Positions 38,624-51,146 of a stretch of 64,000 nucleotides of DNA are shown piece by piece. The notes under the pieces are model-generated. The model was not told the origin of the DNA. It saw nothing but the letters and a program-made list of their open reading frames with translations, and did not search any database. The translations under genes and the position numbers were made by a program. Each line of letters opens with the position of its first letter. Position 1 is the first letter of the stretch. Source of the DNA: Phellopilus nigrolimitatus. Its lineage: Eukaryota; Basidiomycota; Agaricomycetes; Hymenochaetales; Hymenochaetaceae. Where the stretch lies: positions 124,001-188,000 of the forward strand of contig JAJOHG010000015.1 in NCBI GenBank assembly GCA_021029095.1, written 5' to 3'.

Positions 38624-39934
38624 AATCCTAATACCGCGCTTGTAAAGACGAGGACTGCCAGCTGTCTTGACGTGGACGTGAAAACAAACTGCATTTTTTT
38701 TTTCTGGGTCGGATCTATTGAAAACTTTCGGATTTATATCCCCCCTCTCTTCATCTCTTCCCTCCCAACAACTGGCAAATACATGATAGTACGTTTGTAT
38801 CATTAATTCCTCAGTCTTCATACCGCTCTACTACTATTACCCTCTATTTTGTTCCCTTCCGCTTTCCTTCTTTCGCGCTCACATTCTTTGTCCCCCTGGT
38901 TGTCTAAAGGTTTCTTTCCGCTTTCTCTCCTCCCATTCCTATCGGCTGTTCACATTTCCGCTTTCCTCGCACTTCGTACTACTCTCACTCAGTTAAACTT
39001 ACCACTGGCACTATTTTGTTCTTTTCTCATTGTTGTCTTTTTTTCTTCCTGCACGGACGCGAACACGAGCTATCCGTAGCGTCTAGAGCTACTGTCGCTA
39101 TCGCTTAATACGCATACCACGGCGTCTGGATGCGTTTTCTAGATTGCAATTGACTCACTTCCGATTCTTGTCACTCCCTTTATGAACGAGCATTTGTTGG
39201 TATTCGATAAGGTGTTTAAATGTTTTGGGGGATTCGATACAATACAGCACTTATGGCTGCCTTGTAAGGATAGGCATATGTACGTGCCGAGAGACCTGCC
39301 AGAATGAAGCAAAAAGGAGGGAGTTGTTGATCGTGCAGAACTCAAGGCGAAGCATCGGCGCGGCCGCGTAGATTTTGAAGGCCCTTTCTCGTGCCTGCTA
39401 ATGCTTCGCGCACGCGCTTACGGCGTGTATGAAAACGAGTGACTTCCGGGCGATGGTATGAGCGGCGGGGGATGCTTCTCTCATCGTCGAACGTCGTAGT
39501 GCGCGTGAAAGGGTCACCCTACCGGTAGCGACACGGTGCAGTGCAGATTGTGCTCAAAATTCCTCCGGCTTTGCCATCGACGCGTCTGCAAGACATGAAA
39601 AGATACAGCGTTCAAGGCCCGCATATATCCCATAACGATAAGTCTGAGGTCGACTTGAGAGGGGAAGACTTCGTCATGCGTCCGTTATTTGTACGGCCAG
39701 CGAGCACAGAGGAGGTTGAGTGGACTGTCGCTTCAGCACGAGCTGCAAGGCTACACTCAAGTAAAAAGAAAAAGTGGCACAAAACGAAGAATAGTTGTGG
39801 CATACAGCACGTGCTTCCACATTTGGAACGGCGATCGCGATAACGACGACACTCGCGACTTGATCCTGACCACCATCGTCTCAAACCTCAAGTCTACCTG
39901 ATATCTCAGCTTTCCCTGCATCTTCGACATCACC
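38624..39934. other. Intergenic region with the intact NLR promoter
   Basis: About 1.3 kb. 38,800-39,060 is pyrimidine-rich. The last 80 or so bases are the leader of the NLR gene and nearly match the leader of the pseudogene copy (2,904-2,985, opposite strand), so promoter-proximal sequence was duplicated with the gene. No gene is supported. Confidence 0.55.
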
Positions 39935-42900
39935 ATGTCTCAAGCACCGGACAGCTCGAATAGCAATTTTACTAGCCAGTAAGTTGCCAAAAGATCTGCT
40001 CACGATTTCGAACTCATTCTGTCTCGAATTTGTGTTCCTGCGTGTACAGATACGTGCATCTGAAAGGCGAGGACCAATCCTTTCTAGTCATTCGTGTTAC
40101 CGCTAATATGCAACTATCGTTTCCCATAGAAATTGAGATCGTCTTCAAGGCCAAACGTCCGCAGCGTCAAATGTCTCTCAAACTTCAAGCAGACGGCGAC
40201 CCACGCAAATCGGCCCGATTTGGAAAGGATGAGGCAGTCCATTGGAAGGACCATCTGTGAGCACAGCGTTCAGTTGATTCCGGATGTCTACTTCATTGTC
40301 TTTTTAGCCATGTCCTTTCCTCCGCAGAGCTTATTGTTTCAGTCTATCAGTACCAGGCATCTTTGAGAAAGACGCTGTTCGCCGAAGTCAGCATCAAAGC
40401 AGCTGATATTGCTGGAAAGCAATCGTTCTCTGTCGAAGGTTAGTGTGATCCATTCATATTCTAGATTTCTCAGCTCATCCTCTTTGGCTGTACTAATCTA
40501 GACTCGGAGGGAAAAGTTTTTGTGAAACTGAGCTGTATAAGTGTGGCACCAGTGCGTAACAAAGTTTATCCACTTGGAAAATGTGCTGACCAATGTAATT
40601 CGAGACTGAGGAATTTGTTGAGCTTCTCATTGAAGAGGCGGACCATCAGCTTGGTAATAAGAAAGTTTTGTTGGACAACTTGGGGAAAGCCAGCCGTGCT
40701 GTGGCCCTTCTTATGGACTTTGGGAATCAAATAGCTGATGTGAGTCTATATCCTGAGGATAAGTATACTTTAAGCTAAACTGTGCCATTACAGTTGCACC
40801 CTGCTGCCAAGGCAGCTATCACAATTGTCAATGTTTTGTATGAGGTGATGTGGGCAAAGAATTACCTATGATCTGTTACTTATCTTCCTGCCTTTTCAGA
40901 GATGCAAAATGCAAAAGGAGTGTCATACTGCTGCTTCTGACCTCATGAAAGACTTGACAGCTTTTTTGCCTTTTACTCAGGCTGTCCCACCTGATCTTAT
41001 GAAGCATGAAAACACAAAGCAAACAGTCAAGCATTTGCTTGAGGCGTTTGAGCAGATTTCTATCTTGATCATCAACTATTCTTCCAAAGGTGTATTAGGT
41101 AAAAGTAAGAAGTCTGTTTGTGAAATTTCAAAACTAAATATATGTTATATAGGAGACCTGATTTCTTTCCATGAGGATGAGATTGATAGATCTAAGGACA
41201 AATTAAAGAGGCTGAAAGACCAGTTTGACTGGTGTGTCAAAACAGAGATCTGGAATGCCTCTCTCAGAACAGGTCTGTTATTGAACTTTAGTCCACTTGA
41301 TAAGTAATTAAGCTTAAACATTCTAGTGGAACTTGCAGAAGATCAGCTGCTCAGCCGCTTGCATCATGCAAGGAATGCTTATTACAGTGCTGAGGAGGCC
41401 TGTCTGAAAGGGACAAGACAGAAATTACTTGATCAGGTCAAATATTGGGCCAGCTCTGACTCTAAACTGTTTTGGCTTCATGGTTTTGCAGGCTCTGGAA
41501 AGAGTGCTGTTGCAAACTCTGTTGCTGACATGTTTCACTCCCAGAGACTTCTTTTGGGCTGTTTCTTCTGTCACAGGGATGACCCAGAGTGCCATAGCCC
41601 TGTCAGTCTCATCCCAACCCTGGCCTACCATCTGTCTAAATGGCATAGGGAATATCGCAGAGAAGTCCTTTCTATTTTGCAGGGAGGTGATGAGATGAGA
41701 CTTGCAAAGGATTTGGACTGGCAGTTTGACTTGCTAATCAGGAAGCCTCTCATCTCATTAGGGAAATCTGCAGAGATTCCTCCAGAGCCTTTGATAATTG
41801 TCATTGATGCTTTAGATGAATGTGGTGATTCAGTGCAATCTCGAATACATTTGACTAGATGCATTGCAAAACTGGCAGATAGTGCTCCTTGGCTCAAGGT
41901 CTTTATCAGCAGTAGGCCTCTTTCAGAGATCCAGCAGGTTTTAATGCAGGACACTGCTATTGGACACCAAAGTGTGAACATCAACACTGAAATTGTTGAT
42001 GTCGACAAAGATATATTGCAATTCACAGAATCCTGCTCAAGCAGGCTTCCAAAGAACCACACCAGTCCTTTTCTCACACAGAAACATTTAGAGGCACTTG
42101 CCTTCAAAGCTTCAGGGCTTTTCATCTGGACAAGCACTGTCTTCAGTTTTATTGCAGATAAGCCTGATCCACTTGAAGCAGTGGAAAGGTTTCTTCAGGG
42201 AGACTCTGATGAAAACCCAGAATCAAAGCTGAATGACTTATACACCACTGTGATACATGGTGCTTCCAAGGGCTACTTGGGAAATATGCCAGCTATTGAG
42301 GCTATCCTGGGTACTATTTATGTAACATCAAAAAATAGACCACTTCCCACTGCAGCACTTGCAGACTTTTTACCTGGTCTTCCCTTAGGAAGGCAAATCA
42401 CAAACACCACTCTGGAAGCAATCATTAATGATCTGCAATCTGTGCTATACAAAGATAACAATGCAGATGATGCAGTTCGAGTCTGTCACCCATCCTTCCT
42501 TGATTTTATTGGTGAAAAGTTGCACTATAAGCAATTCTGGGTTGATTCTCAGCAGCTTGATACATGTGTTGCCACAAAATGCCTGCAAATCATGAAATCT
42601 GGCCTCAAGTTCAATATTTGTGATCTAGAAACATCCTACCTTCCAGATAATGCTGTGGCAGATCTCAAGGACAGAGTTTCTAGGTGTATTCCTCAGTCAC
42701 TACAATACAGCTGTCTGTACTGGATGATCCATATTTCCAAATCTGGCCTTGACCTCAATGTGCATGTGGAAATACAGAACTTGGTGCAGGACCTTTTATG
42801 CAAGCCAATTGCTCTATTCTGGCTTGAAGCTTTGAACTTAATGAAAGAGCTTAAATCAAGCATTGATATTGTGACTCAATCTTCTGGTTTCTTCAAAGTA

Positions 42901-45355
42901 AGTTAAATAATAACTTGGTATTATATGCCTTCAAGTTCCTCATTGCTCATTGTGCCTTCACATACAGCATCATAATGAAATCATGACAGCCTCAATAGAC
43001 CTTTACAGATTTGTATCTGCCTTTTATGAAGCCATAGTAATCAGCTCTCCACATCTCTACATTTCTGCATTATCTTGGGTACCATCCAAAAGTTATATGG
43101 CCAAACAGTTTTATCATCAGTTCTTAAATCAGCCACTTATTTCCCAAGGGAAACACAGTGCTTGGAAGAAAACCCTCTGGACAGTAGACACAGGATCACA
43201 TGTTTTATGTCTTGCCTACTCCCCAGATGGAAGACATATTGCATCAGCCTTAGCTAATAGAACTCTTTGCATCTGGGACTCACAGACTGGGAGGTCTGTA
43301 ATGGAGCCATTCATTAGACATACAAAGCCTGTCAGGTCTGTTGCTTATTCTCCCAATGGCAAGCACATTGTGTCTGGTTCATGGGACAAGATTATTTGTG
43401 TCTGGGATGCTCAGACTGGGAGGCTTGTGTCAGAGTCACTTACTAGACATACAATGCCTATTGTGTCTGTTGCTTATTCTCCCAATGGCAGGCACATTAT
43501 AGTTGGCTCATGGGAAAATACCATCCAAATATGGGATGCTCAAACTGGGAAAGCTGTAGGAGAGCCAATTTCAGGCCATCTGGGATGGGTCAAAACTGTT
43601 ATTTACTCCCCTGATGGCAGCTGCATTGCATCTGGCTCAAATGACCAAACTATCTGTATCTGGGATACCAAAACTGGAAAGGCTGTAGGAGAGCCATTCA
43701 CTGGTCATCAAGACTATGTCAACTGTATTGCCTATTCCCTTGATGGCAAGCACATTGTGTCTGGTTCAAAAGACAAAACCATCTGTGTCTGGGATGTCCA
43801 GTCTGGTAGAATCATAGGAAAGCAGTTTACTGGCCATTCAGATGAGGTTTTGTCTGTTGCATATTCCCCTGATGGACAATATATTATCTCTGGTTCAAGA
43901 GACAAAACAATTCGTATCTGGAATGCTCAGACTGGGGAGGCTGTAAGAGAGCCAATCATAGGCCACTTGGGAAGCATCAACACTGTTGTCTACTCCCCTG
44001 ATGGTAGGCACTTTATATCTGGCTCTCATGATGGGACAATTTGCATCTGGGATAGTAGTATTGAGAAGACTGAAGGACAGGAACCCACTGGTCATTCAGA
44101 ACATATCACCTCTGTTGTGTACTCTCCTGATGGTAGACATATTGCATCCAGTTCCTATGATAAGACCATCTGTATCTGGGATGCCCAGACTGGGAAGGCT
44201 ATAGGAGAGCCACTCACTGGCCATTCAGAATCTGTCAGCTCTGTTGCCTACTCCCCTGATGCCAGGCACATTGTGTCTGGCTCACATGACAAAACCATCT
44301 GCATCTGGGATGCCCAAACTGGGAAGGCTGTGGGAGAGCCACTCACTGGTCATTCAGACTGGATCAGGTCTGTTGCCTACTCTCCTGATAGCAGGCACAT
44401 TGTGTCTGGCTCAGCTGATAAAACCATTTGCATCTGGGATGCCCAGACTGGGAAAGCTGTAGGAACCCTCACTGGTCATTCCAGCTCTGTCAACTCTGTT
44501 GCCTACTCCCCTGATGGCAGGCACATTGTATCTTGCTCAGATCATGGTATCATCTATATCTGGCTTGTTCAGACTGGGAAGTCTCAAGAACTTGTCCATG
44601 ATTCAGATTCAATTACCTTTATTGCTTACTCCCCTGATGGCAGACATATTGTGTCTAGCACAAGTAGCAGTACAACCCAACCCATTAAAATTTGGGATGC
44701 CCAGACTGGGAAGGCTATCATAGAGCTAACCAATGGTACTACAAATGGGTTTATGTCTGTTGCATACTCTCCTGATGGCATGTACATTGCATCTGGCTCA
44801 GCCTTTGGTCGCATCCTTATTTGGGATGCTCACACTGGGAAAGCTGTCCGGAAGCCACTCTTTGGCCATTTGAATAGTCTCAGCTCTGTTGCATATTCCC
44901 CTGATGGCAAGCACATTGCATCTTGCTCTTCTGATATTCGTATCTGGGATATATATACCAAAAAGGCTGTAGGAGAGCTACTCACTACTCATACAAATGT
45001 GGTCTCCCCTAACAATGGCAAACATGTTACATGCTCAGATGACAATGCTGTCCACATCTGTGATGAAGTTGTTGATTCAGTAGATACTCATTCAAGCCAG
45101 CAGTTGAAGGTTTCACCAGATAGATGGTGTAGGAGTTCAACAGGGGAACTGCTTCTTTGGGTGCCTCTTGAATATCATGACAGAGTAAATGATATGAGTG
45201 AGATTTGTATTTCCAAACTTCAGCCAAGGCAACCTCCAATGACTGATTGGCTGAAGCTGACTCAGTATTGTGGTGAATCCTGGACTCAGATCCTGAATCA
45301 CAATAGTCTCAATGGTCTGTCTTTTTTTTCCATTGTAGAACTACTTGATATCTGA
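39935..45355 (+). CDS. NLR/STAND protein: C2-like, NACHT and WD40 repeats
   Basis: Ten exons join in frame: 39935-39978, 40050-40256, 40308-40438, 40502-40551, 40605-40739, 40794-40844, 40900-41098, 41153-41272, 41327-42897, 42968-45355, giving 1,631 residues. The N-terminal part (about 15-145) resembles a C2 domain (VHLKGEDQSFLVIRV, then LIVSVYQYQ). A helical linker follows. The NACHT domain has its P-loop GFAGSGKSAVA near residue 368 and Walker B LIIVIDALDEC near 470. About 14 WD40 repeats plus one degenerate repeat span roughly residues 910-1540. This architecture is that of fungal NOD-like receptors such as Podospora HET-D/HET-E, which recognise non-self and trigger cell death; the ligand here is unknown. 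The coding body from exon 6 has almost no CpG (nine in about 4 kb by eye), unlike exons 1-5. No lesion is seen. Confidence 0.92.
43190..45070 (+). repeat. Array of about 14-15 WD40-coding repeats of about 126-129 bp
   Basis: Tandem units of about 42-43 codons share the core YSPDGRHIVSGS...DKTICIWDAQTGKAVGEPLTGH. Adjacent units 8-10 are especially alike, as in the high-internal-conservation repeats of HET-D/E, where unequal exchange homogenises units. Variation concentrates at the residue after GS (W, N, K, R, H, Y, A, D) and at the residues after GH (for example HLGW, HQDY, HSDE, HSES, HSDW). Units 11, 12, 14 and 15 are degenerate. Confidence 0.85.
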
Positions 45356-45854
45356 CTTGTATCTTTTTAGGCTGAGCTGCAGGGTCAAGGACAGTATTTG
45401 CAAAATTCCGATTGAAATTCATTCCTCGTGACACTGTACTATGTAGAAGAATTTGTAAAAAATATGAAGATAAAAGTTTGCACTGACGACGACAATGTCC
45501 TCGATAGCGATCAATCCACACGTTGAGCTAATACTGTATCGAATTTGTCTGTACGTGTACATGTCCAAAATACAATAATACAATTCGCGCCCCTACACGC
45601 GCGCGCAGACGGAGGTGAACAAACGTGGTATGTATAATAATACATAAATTCAGAAATCCAAGAATTTAGAAATCAGAAACCGGTTAGCGTTTTTCGTTGG
45701 CAAAGAGAAAGGCGAATGGTGAGACTGCTGAGGGTGAGATAGCATGGAAGAGAATAAGAAGGAAAGAAGAAAACGTTGTTGAAAAAAAAAAGGAAGAAAA
45801 TAGTTTGTCTGGCCTGAATGCGTGTGAACGCCCTAGAGGACGAAGCCTCGAGGC
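45356..45854. other. Convergent spacer between the NLR and LRR genes
   Basis: About 500 bp: the two 3' UTRs. CpG returns to normal after about 45,400. No gene is supported. Confidence 0.5.
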
Positions 45855-47608
45855 TCAAAGAAGTCGTAGAAGTTGCAGCACCTCCCGCTCGCCTCGCCCG
45901 TCCGTTTCAAAGCGCGTGCACCCAGTTTCTGCGAGCCAGTGCGTGCGCGCCTCCACGCGGTGGCACAGCACACTGCCACCTGACCCCATGCAGCGCCCAC
46001 CGGAGCACCCCGTACTCTTGATACCCATACCTATACCCGATCCCATACCCATATCCATCGAACCCATATTTAGTCCCATGCCGCCACCGCCGGTGCTTGC
46101 ACCCAGTGCCCCTACACCGAGCATCCCAAACGGCAAGCTGGCGGGATCAGGGATGCATGCGTCATGCGTGCGAGCGCGTTTGATTGACGGGAGTGCGGGA
46201 CGAAGAGTCGCGGAAGAGCTGGCGAAGGATAAAACGCGCACACGCTGCGCAGCAGACAGAGTCGGTGCGAAGAAGGAGAGAATGTAGTGCTGAAGCTCGA
46301 GAGGGAGGGCATGAAAAGGGAATGTCGATGTACGAGAAAGCACGGACGTGGGCTTCGAATGAGGTACCGAGTTGATAGGATTTGATTGAGTGCGCTCCAA
46401 GGTACGAGGGTAGGTGTCCGAAAGAGTATGCGTGCTTCTAGTAGGACGCAGGAGAAGCGTCCGAGCATAAGAAAGGAGGGCGAGTGCCTCTGATTGCACT
46501 TTGCGCTGGAGTAACTCGTTGCGAAGTAGAAGTTCTTTCAGCTCTAGCTCGCACACGTTCCACGACGCTTTCCTGTCCACCTCGGAGTCGTCGTCGGTCC
46601 CCTCGGAAACGTCAGAGTCGGAGTCAGAGTTCCGTAAGTGGTTCGCGTGCACCTCGAGCTTCAGTAACGTGAAATTCCTCTTCTTCAGCTTCACTATGAG
46701 TTTCCTCACAGCCTTCAATCCGAGCGTGTTTCCGTTGCAATTAAGCTTTTCGAGTGCGCGGGCGCGGGGAGACGCGAGGAATTCCGTGAGCGCGGGCGCG
46801 GACTTGGCCGTCAGGCCGAGCGCACTTATTTGCAGCTCGCGGAGCGTCGAAGAGTCAAGCGAAGAGACGAATGTCGTAAGGAATGAGGATGACGAAAGAG
46901 ATTGGTTGGTGGTGAGAGAAAGAAGGGAGAGATGCGAGCTGTTGATGGCGGAACTGAGCGCTAGTGCGAGGGGTCGGTCTCCCTGTGTGCAGACTGATAA
47001 GAAACTGAATTGCAAATTGCTTGAGTATGACTAACCTGTAATACATTCTGTTGAAATTGAAGTGTCAGCAATGATACAAAAGGCGGCTGAGACCCAAAGA
47101 CTCACGTTCTGCAGGAAAAGTTCCCTCAGATGCTCGTTGCCCTCGAGGTACTGCGTAATCGCTGCGAGCCCCGCATCGCCAATGGCGTTCGAGTTCAAGC
47201 TGATCTCCGCGATTTTGTACTTGCGGCCCTCGGGCGTACAGAGGAAGCGGAAGAGCTCGGTGGTGCCGGCGTCACCAAGGGCGTTGTGCCCGAGGATGAG
47301 TTTGGTGACGGCGCGGCGCACCTGGATGGCGGCGATGACCTCACGTGCGCCTGTGCAACGAACAAAATGGCAGTGAGTTCACGGTCTCTTCTATCCAGTA
47401 GAAATGCCGCGCCGATGCTCTGCACACTCTGAAGTCGAAGGCGCAGCAGCGAGCGACACCAATGCTTACCTGCTACAGAGGTAAGGCCGGCATCATGCTT
47501 GTCAATGTGGGCGCGAGTGGCAAGGGAAACCCTCGGCGCCGAGTTGCGGCGTGGCACAGCAGCGAGCGTCGTCGTCGTCGTCATAGTCTTTACAGAGGTA
47601 CCCGTCAT
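45855..47608 (-). CDS. Leucine-rich repeat (RNI-like) protein
   Basis: Three exons on the minus strand, 47608-47470, 47350-47106 and 46982-45855, about 503 residues. The start chosen is the ATG at 47608; a second in-frame ATG follows eight codons later, before a Thr run. LRRs of the ribonuclease-inhibitor type are visible: LILGHNALGDAGTTELFRFL, ISLNSNAIGDAGLAAITQYL, LRELFLQN, LRELQISALGLTAKSAPALT, LEKLNCNGNTLGLKAVRKLI. An acidic patch (SDSDSDVSEGTDDDSE) interrupts the repeats. A helical region follows, with LELQHYILSFFAP resembling a short F-box-like helix. The C-terminal part is Gly/Met-rich (MGLNMGSMDMGMGSG). It is probably a protein-interaction scaffold; function and location unknown. It converges with the NLR gene. 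Confidence 0.78.
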
Positions 47609-47728
47609 GGTCGTAGTGGTCGTCAAAAGGCAAGGTGCATGAAGCCCTTCAAATACAAGACTGGAATAGCTGACGCCGCCCCTCGGCAGAGAACCCTTCA
47701 GAAAACTTAAAGTCTATTACATAAAGTG

Positions 47729-48228
47729 TTACGTTACAGCCCGAAAAGGGGGTTTGATTGTTTTTGCTTCCGCTGACCACATTAGGAGGATGCGAGAACG
47801 CATACACTCAGAGTTGCCACCACGATCGTCCAATCTCATTGCCAGTTCCACACCATCGACGACAATGTTGACAGCGCGCTCGCTGAGGAAAGCTGCGACA
47901 GTCCAATCTGCTGCCCATCCATCGCCGTCATTGCTCACCGTTCCCGGTATATCGATCGTTACGTTTAGCGCACAACCAGAACACGCGATCAGACCGTACT
48001 CCTTCGTCTTCCCTTGTGCTGGAGTGACAACGGCAATGGGATCTATTATCAGTAGATTTTAGTCGGAAGACGCGCTGATTAGATCCGCCGAGACATTCCG
48101 CTGTAATCTGATAACCCGCGAAGCCCGATGTTCTCGCGAAGATTCGGGTTGAGCGTCGGCGATCGTCGTCTTGCCTCCGCGGGGTGTAGAAGGAGCACCA
48201 GGACAAGAACGAGCCGCAATTTATTCAT
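47729..48228 (-). CDS. Possible small secreted protein, splice join unresolved
   Basis: ATG at 48228 opens a short frame with a good signal peptide (LRLVLVLVLLLHPAEA). A second open segment (about 48,045-47,729) reads PIAVVTPAQGKTKEYG, CSGCALNVTIDIPG and WAADWTVAAFLSERAVNIVV, ending at a stop at 47729-47731. An acceptor TAATAG precedes the second segment. I could not find a donor of the right phase at the end of the first, so either an additional tiny exon, a frameshift, or a wrong pairing is involved. Protein family unknown. It could be a broken gene. Confidence 0.4.
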
Positions 48229-48617
48229 ATAAAGTGCTAGCATATTGATGAGAACTATTTAGGGAATTGGGGCCTTGCTAGAGCACCCGTACCGCCTTTA
48301 TATGTGGAGCTTCAGACAACGTGGTAGCATATACAAATCCGACTTGAGCACTTCATAAAATGCATCGAAAAAGACGCGTGTGTGATTTTCTGATATGGCC
48401 CTGATGTGCTCTCAGCACGTAATCTAATCTTTCCAAGGCTGATTACTCTATTCTACTCAGTATCGAGAAGAAATTACACAACGTTTGGGGTACAACTTTG
48501 CACCCAAGCGTTACTATGCGTACAAAATGCATCACGCACGAACAGTCCATATTCATCACACACCCCGTTTTATCCCCATTGTATGCACATGTATACGTCA
48601 GGTTTCTTGGGAGATTT

Positions 48618-50380
48618 TTAGTGCAAGGGTTCAATGTTCGGCACGGGTCCGGTAGGGATGATGCGGTGCGGGTTAATCTGTGGGCGTGTTGGCGAAAAGG
48701 ATGGACAAAAAAAAATAAAGGAACAAGAAACACACCATAGGGTGCGACCAGTAGTAATGCGTCTTAATATGGTCGAAGTTCGTCGTCGAGCTGAACGCCG
48801 GGTTGGTCCAGTACAGCTTGCGCAGCCACCTAGAGTTTTCAGTCAGCACGTGCATTAACTCATCCAGTCCCCCAGGCAGGAATAATATATTCCCGAAAAA
48901 GGACGATGGGGCACGCACAGGTGGATGTTCGGGTACCCCGCTCTGATCGTACGGAGGTTGCACTTGAAGTGACCGACGTACACCGGGTCGAAGCGCACGA
49001 TCGTCACAAACAGGCGGACATCCGCCTCAGTGAGCGTGTCGCCGACGAGGAAGTCGCGTCCCGCGAGCAGAGACTCGATGCGGTCGAGCGCCGCGAAGAC
49101 GCGCGTGACGGCGGCCTCATATGCGTCCTGCGTCGTCGCGAACCCCGATTTGTAGACGCCGTCTGCGGGACGGAAATAAATCAGATTTTGATATTTATGT
49201 AAGAGATCCAGAAGGAACGGAAAAAGGGGGAAGAAAAACGTACTATTGACATCGTTATACACCCAATCGTTGATGCTGTCGATTTCCGCACGGAGGGGCT
49301 CGGGGTAGAGGTCGACCGCCGCCTGCGCGGCTTTCTCCGGGGGTACAAGGCCGTTAAACGCACTATTGAAGATACGGATGATCTCCGACGACTCGTTGTT
49401 CACGATCGTCTGATGCTTCTTGTCCCAGAGCACGGGAACTGTGAATCTGCATGGGAGAAACCGCATAAGCATGGAGAGTACGAAATATTTTCTGCTGACA
49501 AGGGAAAAGGAACGTAAAGCTGACTACACATACAAGCTGGTCGTATGCCACGTTCTAAAAACGGAACTGAGTGTATTGTACGAACTTCTTACCTGCCGTC
49601 GTAGTTTGGGTCCGCCTTAAAATACAAGTCCTTGACGTGCTCTGCATGGTTGACGGGATCGACACCCGCAGCGGGGAACGGATCGACATTCGCGAACGGC
49701 CAGCCGTGCTCGCCCATGTGCGGGGATACCACGGTGAACGCTGTGTCGCCCAACCAATGTTACTGTCATGCCACGCGCAAAGAAAATATTGTTTGGGCGT
49801 ACGGATGATTTCTTCGAGGCCCTTCAACTTCCGCACAATGAGCGTCCGGCATGCCCAAGCTGCGTACCAGCGCGACTTCAGACGCGTTCCTATGTTCTAA
49901 AGTAGATAGCACCGCACTCACGACATGCATACGACACATAAAGGTGGTACCGATCTGTAATATCACCGTCAGGATTTCTTTCTCCAAAGCGTATACACGA
50001 CATGGTTCGCATTCCTCCAACGCAAGAATTTGGACAAAACAATGCTCACCTTTCTCCGGCTCGAACTTGGCCCCCTTCTCGATCGTGTTGCGGAACGTCG
50101 ACGGCTTGCGCTTAAACGAGCCATCGCTGTCCGTATTCATCTTCGCAATGTCAGACTGGCTGCTGACGTCGCGGGCACCCGGCATCGTCGACGTGCTGGG
50201 GGGCTTGGAGACTGGGAGGAGGAACACTTTGGCTTTGGCTGTCGGTCTTGGATTTATAGTGATGCCGCGCAAAGGCACGAGACCAGATGCAGGCCTTTGA
50301 ATGGATCTGTTGGTAAGAGCCCTTGTAGTACTGACGGGGCGAATGGGAGAGCAGCGACAAAGGTGTGAGCGGGCGAGCAT
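48618..50380 (-). CDS. ECM4/omega-like glutathione transferase, copy 1
   Basis: Glutathionyl-hydroquinone reductase/omega-like GST of the fungal ECM4 type, acting in redox and quinone or xenobiotic metabolism. It is a minus-strand, multi-exon gene. From ATG 50380 the first 65 residues are Arg/Ser/Thr-rich and could be a mitochondrial presequence; an internal ATG at 50184 (MPGARDVSSQ) matches the usual start. DGSFKRKPSTFRNTIEKG is followed by YHLYVSYACPWACRTLIVRK, split by an intron after the catalytic Cys codon. The family motif CPWAHR thus reads CPWACR (His to Cys). Later blocks are VPVLWDKKHQTIVNNESSEI, LTEADVRLFVTIVRFD, GYPNIH, and the end INPHRIIPTGPVPNIEPLH. The thiol Cys is intact. It is paralogous to the gene at 54,919-56,274. 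Confidence 0.88.
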
Positions 50381-51146
50381 CCGGGCTCTGTGAGAGATTG
50401 TATGAGATCATTTCTGCCCTTTATGGCAGTTTAGCTTAAATTACAAAGCATGACATATGTATGACGAATGAACTCCGAGTCGCAAAAAAACAACATTACA
50501 ATTCACCGAGTCGGCGATGAGAGCTACAGTATTGTACACATTTGAAAATTAAGGAGGAAGGGCCAATAACTACTCATAACCTAGTAATAAGCATAGATGT
50601 TACGAAAGACGACAACCGAGGAAAATAAGTAGTAGAAAGACCCGTAGAAAAAGAAAAAAAGAAAGTCTCAAGAATGTGTATTGTACAATGCATCCGAGGC
50701 AAGGATAACGAAAATTAATCGCGTGTCAATGCAAGTCCATGTTAATTGCCATATTGTCCATTTCTCATCCTGGCCGGCCGGCCGTAGGCGAGCGAATGAG
50801 CAATGTTTTTTGGATGTGTTTAAACGAAACGAAGCGCATGCGTGCGTGCGGAGCACCTGAAAAGCTTGTAGGACGGATCGGGCGGGTGTCGGCTTGTCAC
50901 GGACTTGTGTCGTAGAAGAGTCATCGCATTTCGTGTGAGGGCCACGAAAAACAAGAAAAATCTTGATGACGTAGCGCATATATGTGGGCCTGAGTGCGGT
51001 CCTGTATGAAGCATTCAAATGATGAAAAAAAGGGAGAAGCGAAGTGTTGTCGGCTGCACAACGAGGAAGCATTAAGCAGCGAGAAGAAGAAAAAAATAGG
51101 TTGGGAAAAACGTACTGATCAGCCTGAAGCAGTGTTCTTTCTGAGG
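50381..51146. other. Intergenic region upstream of GST copy 1
   Basis: About 770 bp, AT-rich with several A runs. No supported gene. Confidence 0.5.

Noticed and set aside
37591..38645. Long Arg/Ala/Pro-rich frames overlapping the 787-residue protein
   Set aside because: They arise from extreme third-position GC; only one frame is continuous with the upstream exon.
45697..46287. A 196-codon plus-strand frame across the LRR gene's 3' end
   Set aside because: It is antisense to the Gly/Met-rich tail and has no family resemblance.
49766..49930. Loss of the catalytic Cys in GST copy 1 (unspliced reading gives YAAWACR)
   Set aside because: An intron splits the motif; after splicing the Cys is present and the motif reads CPWACR.
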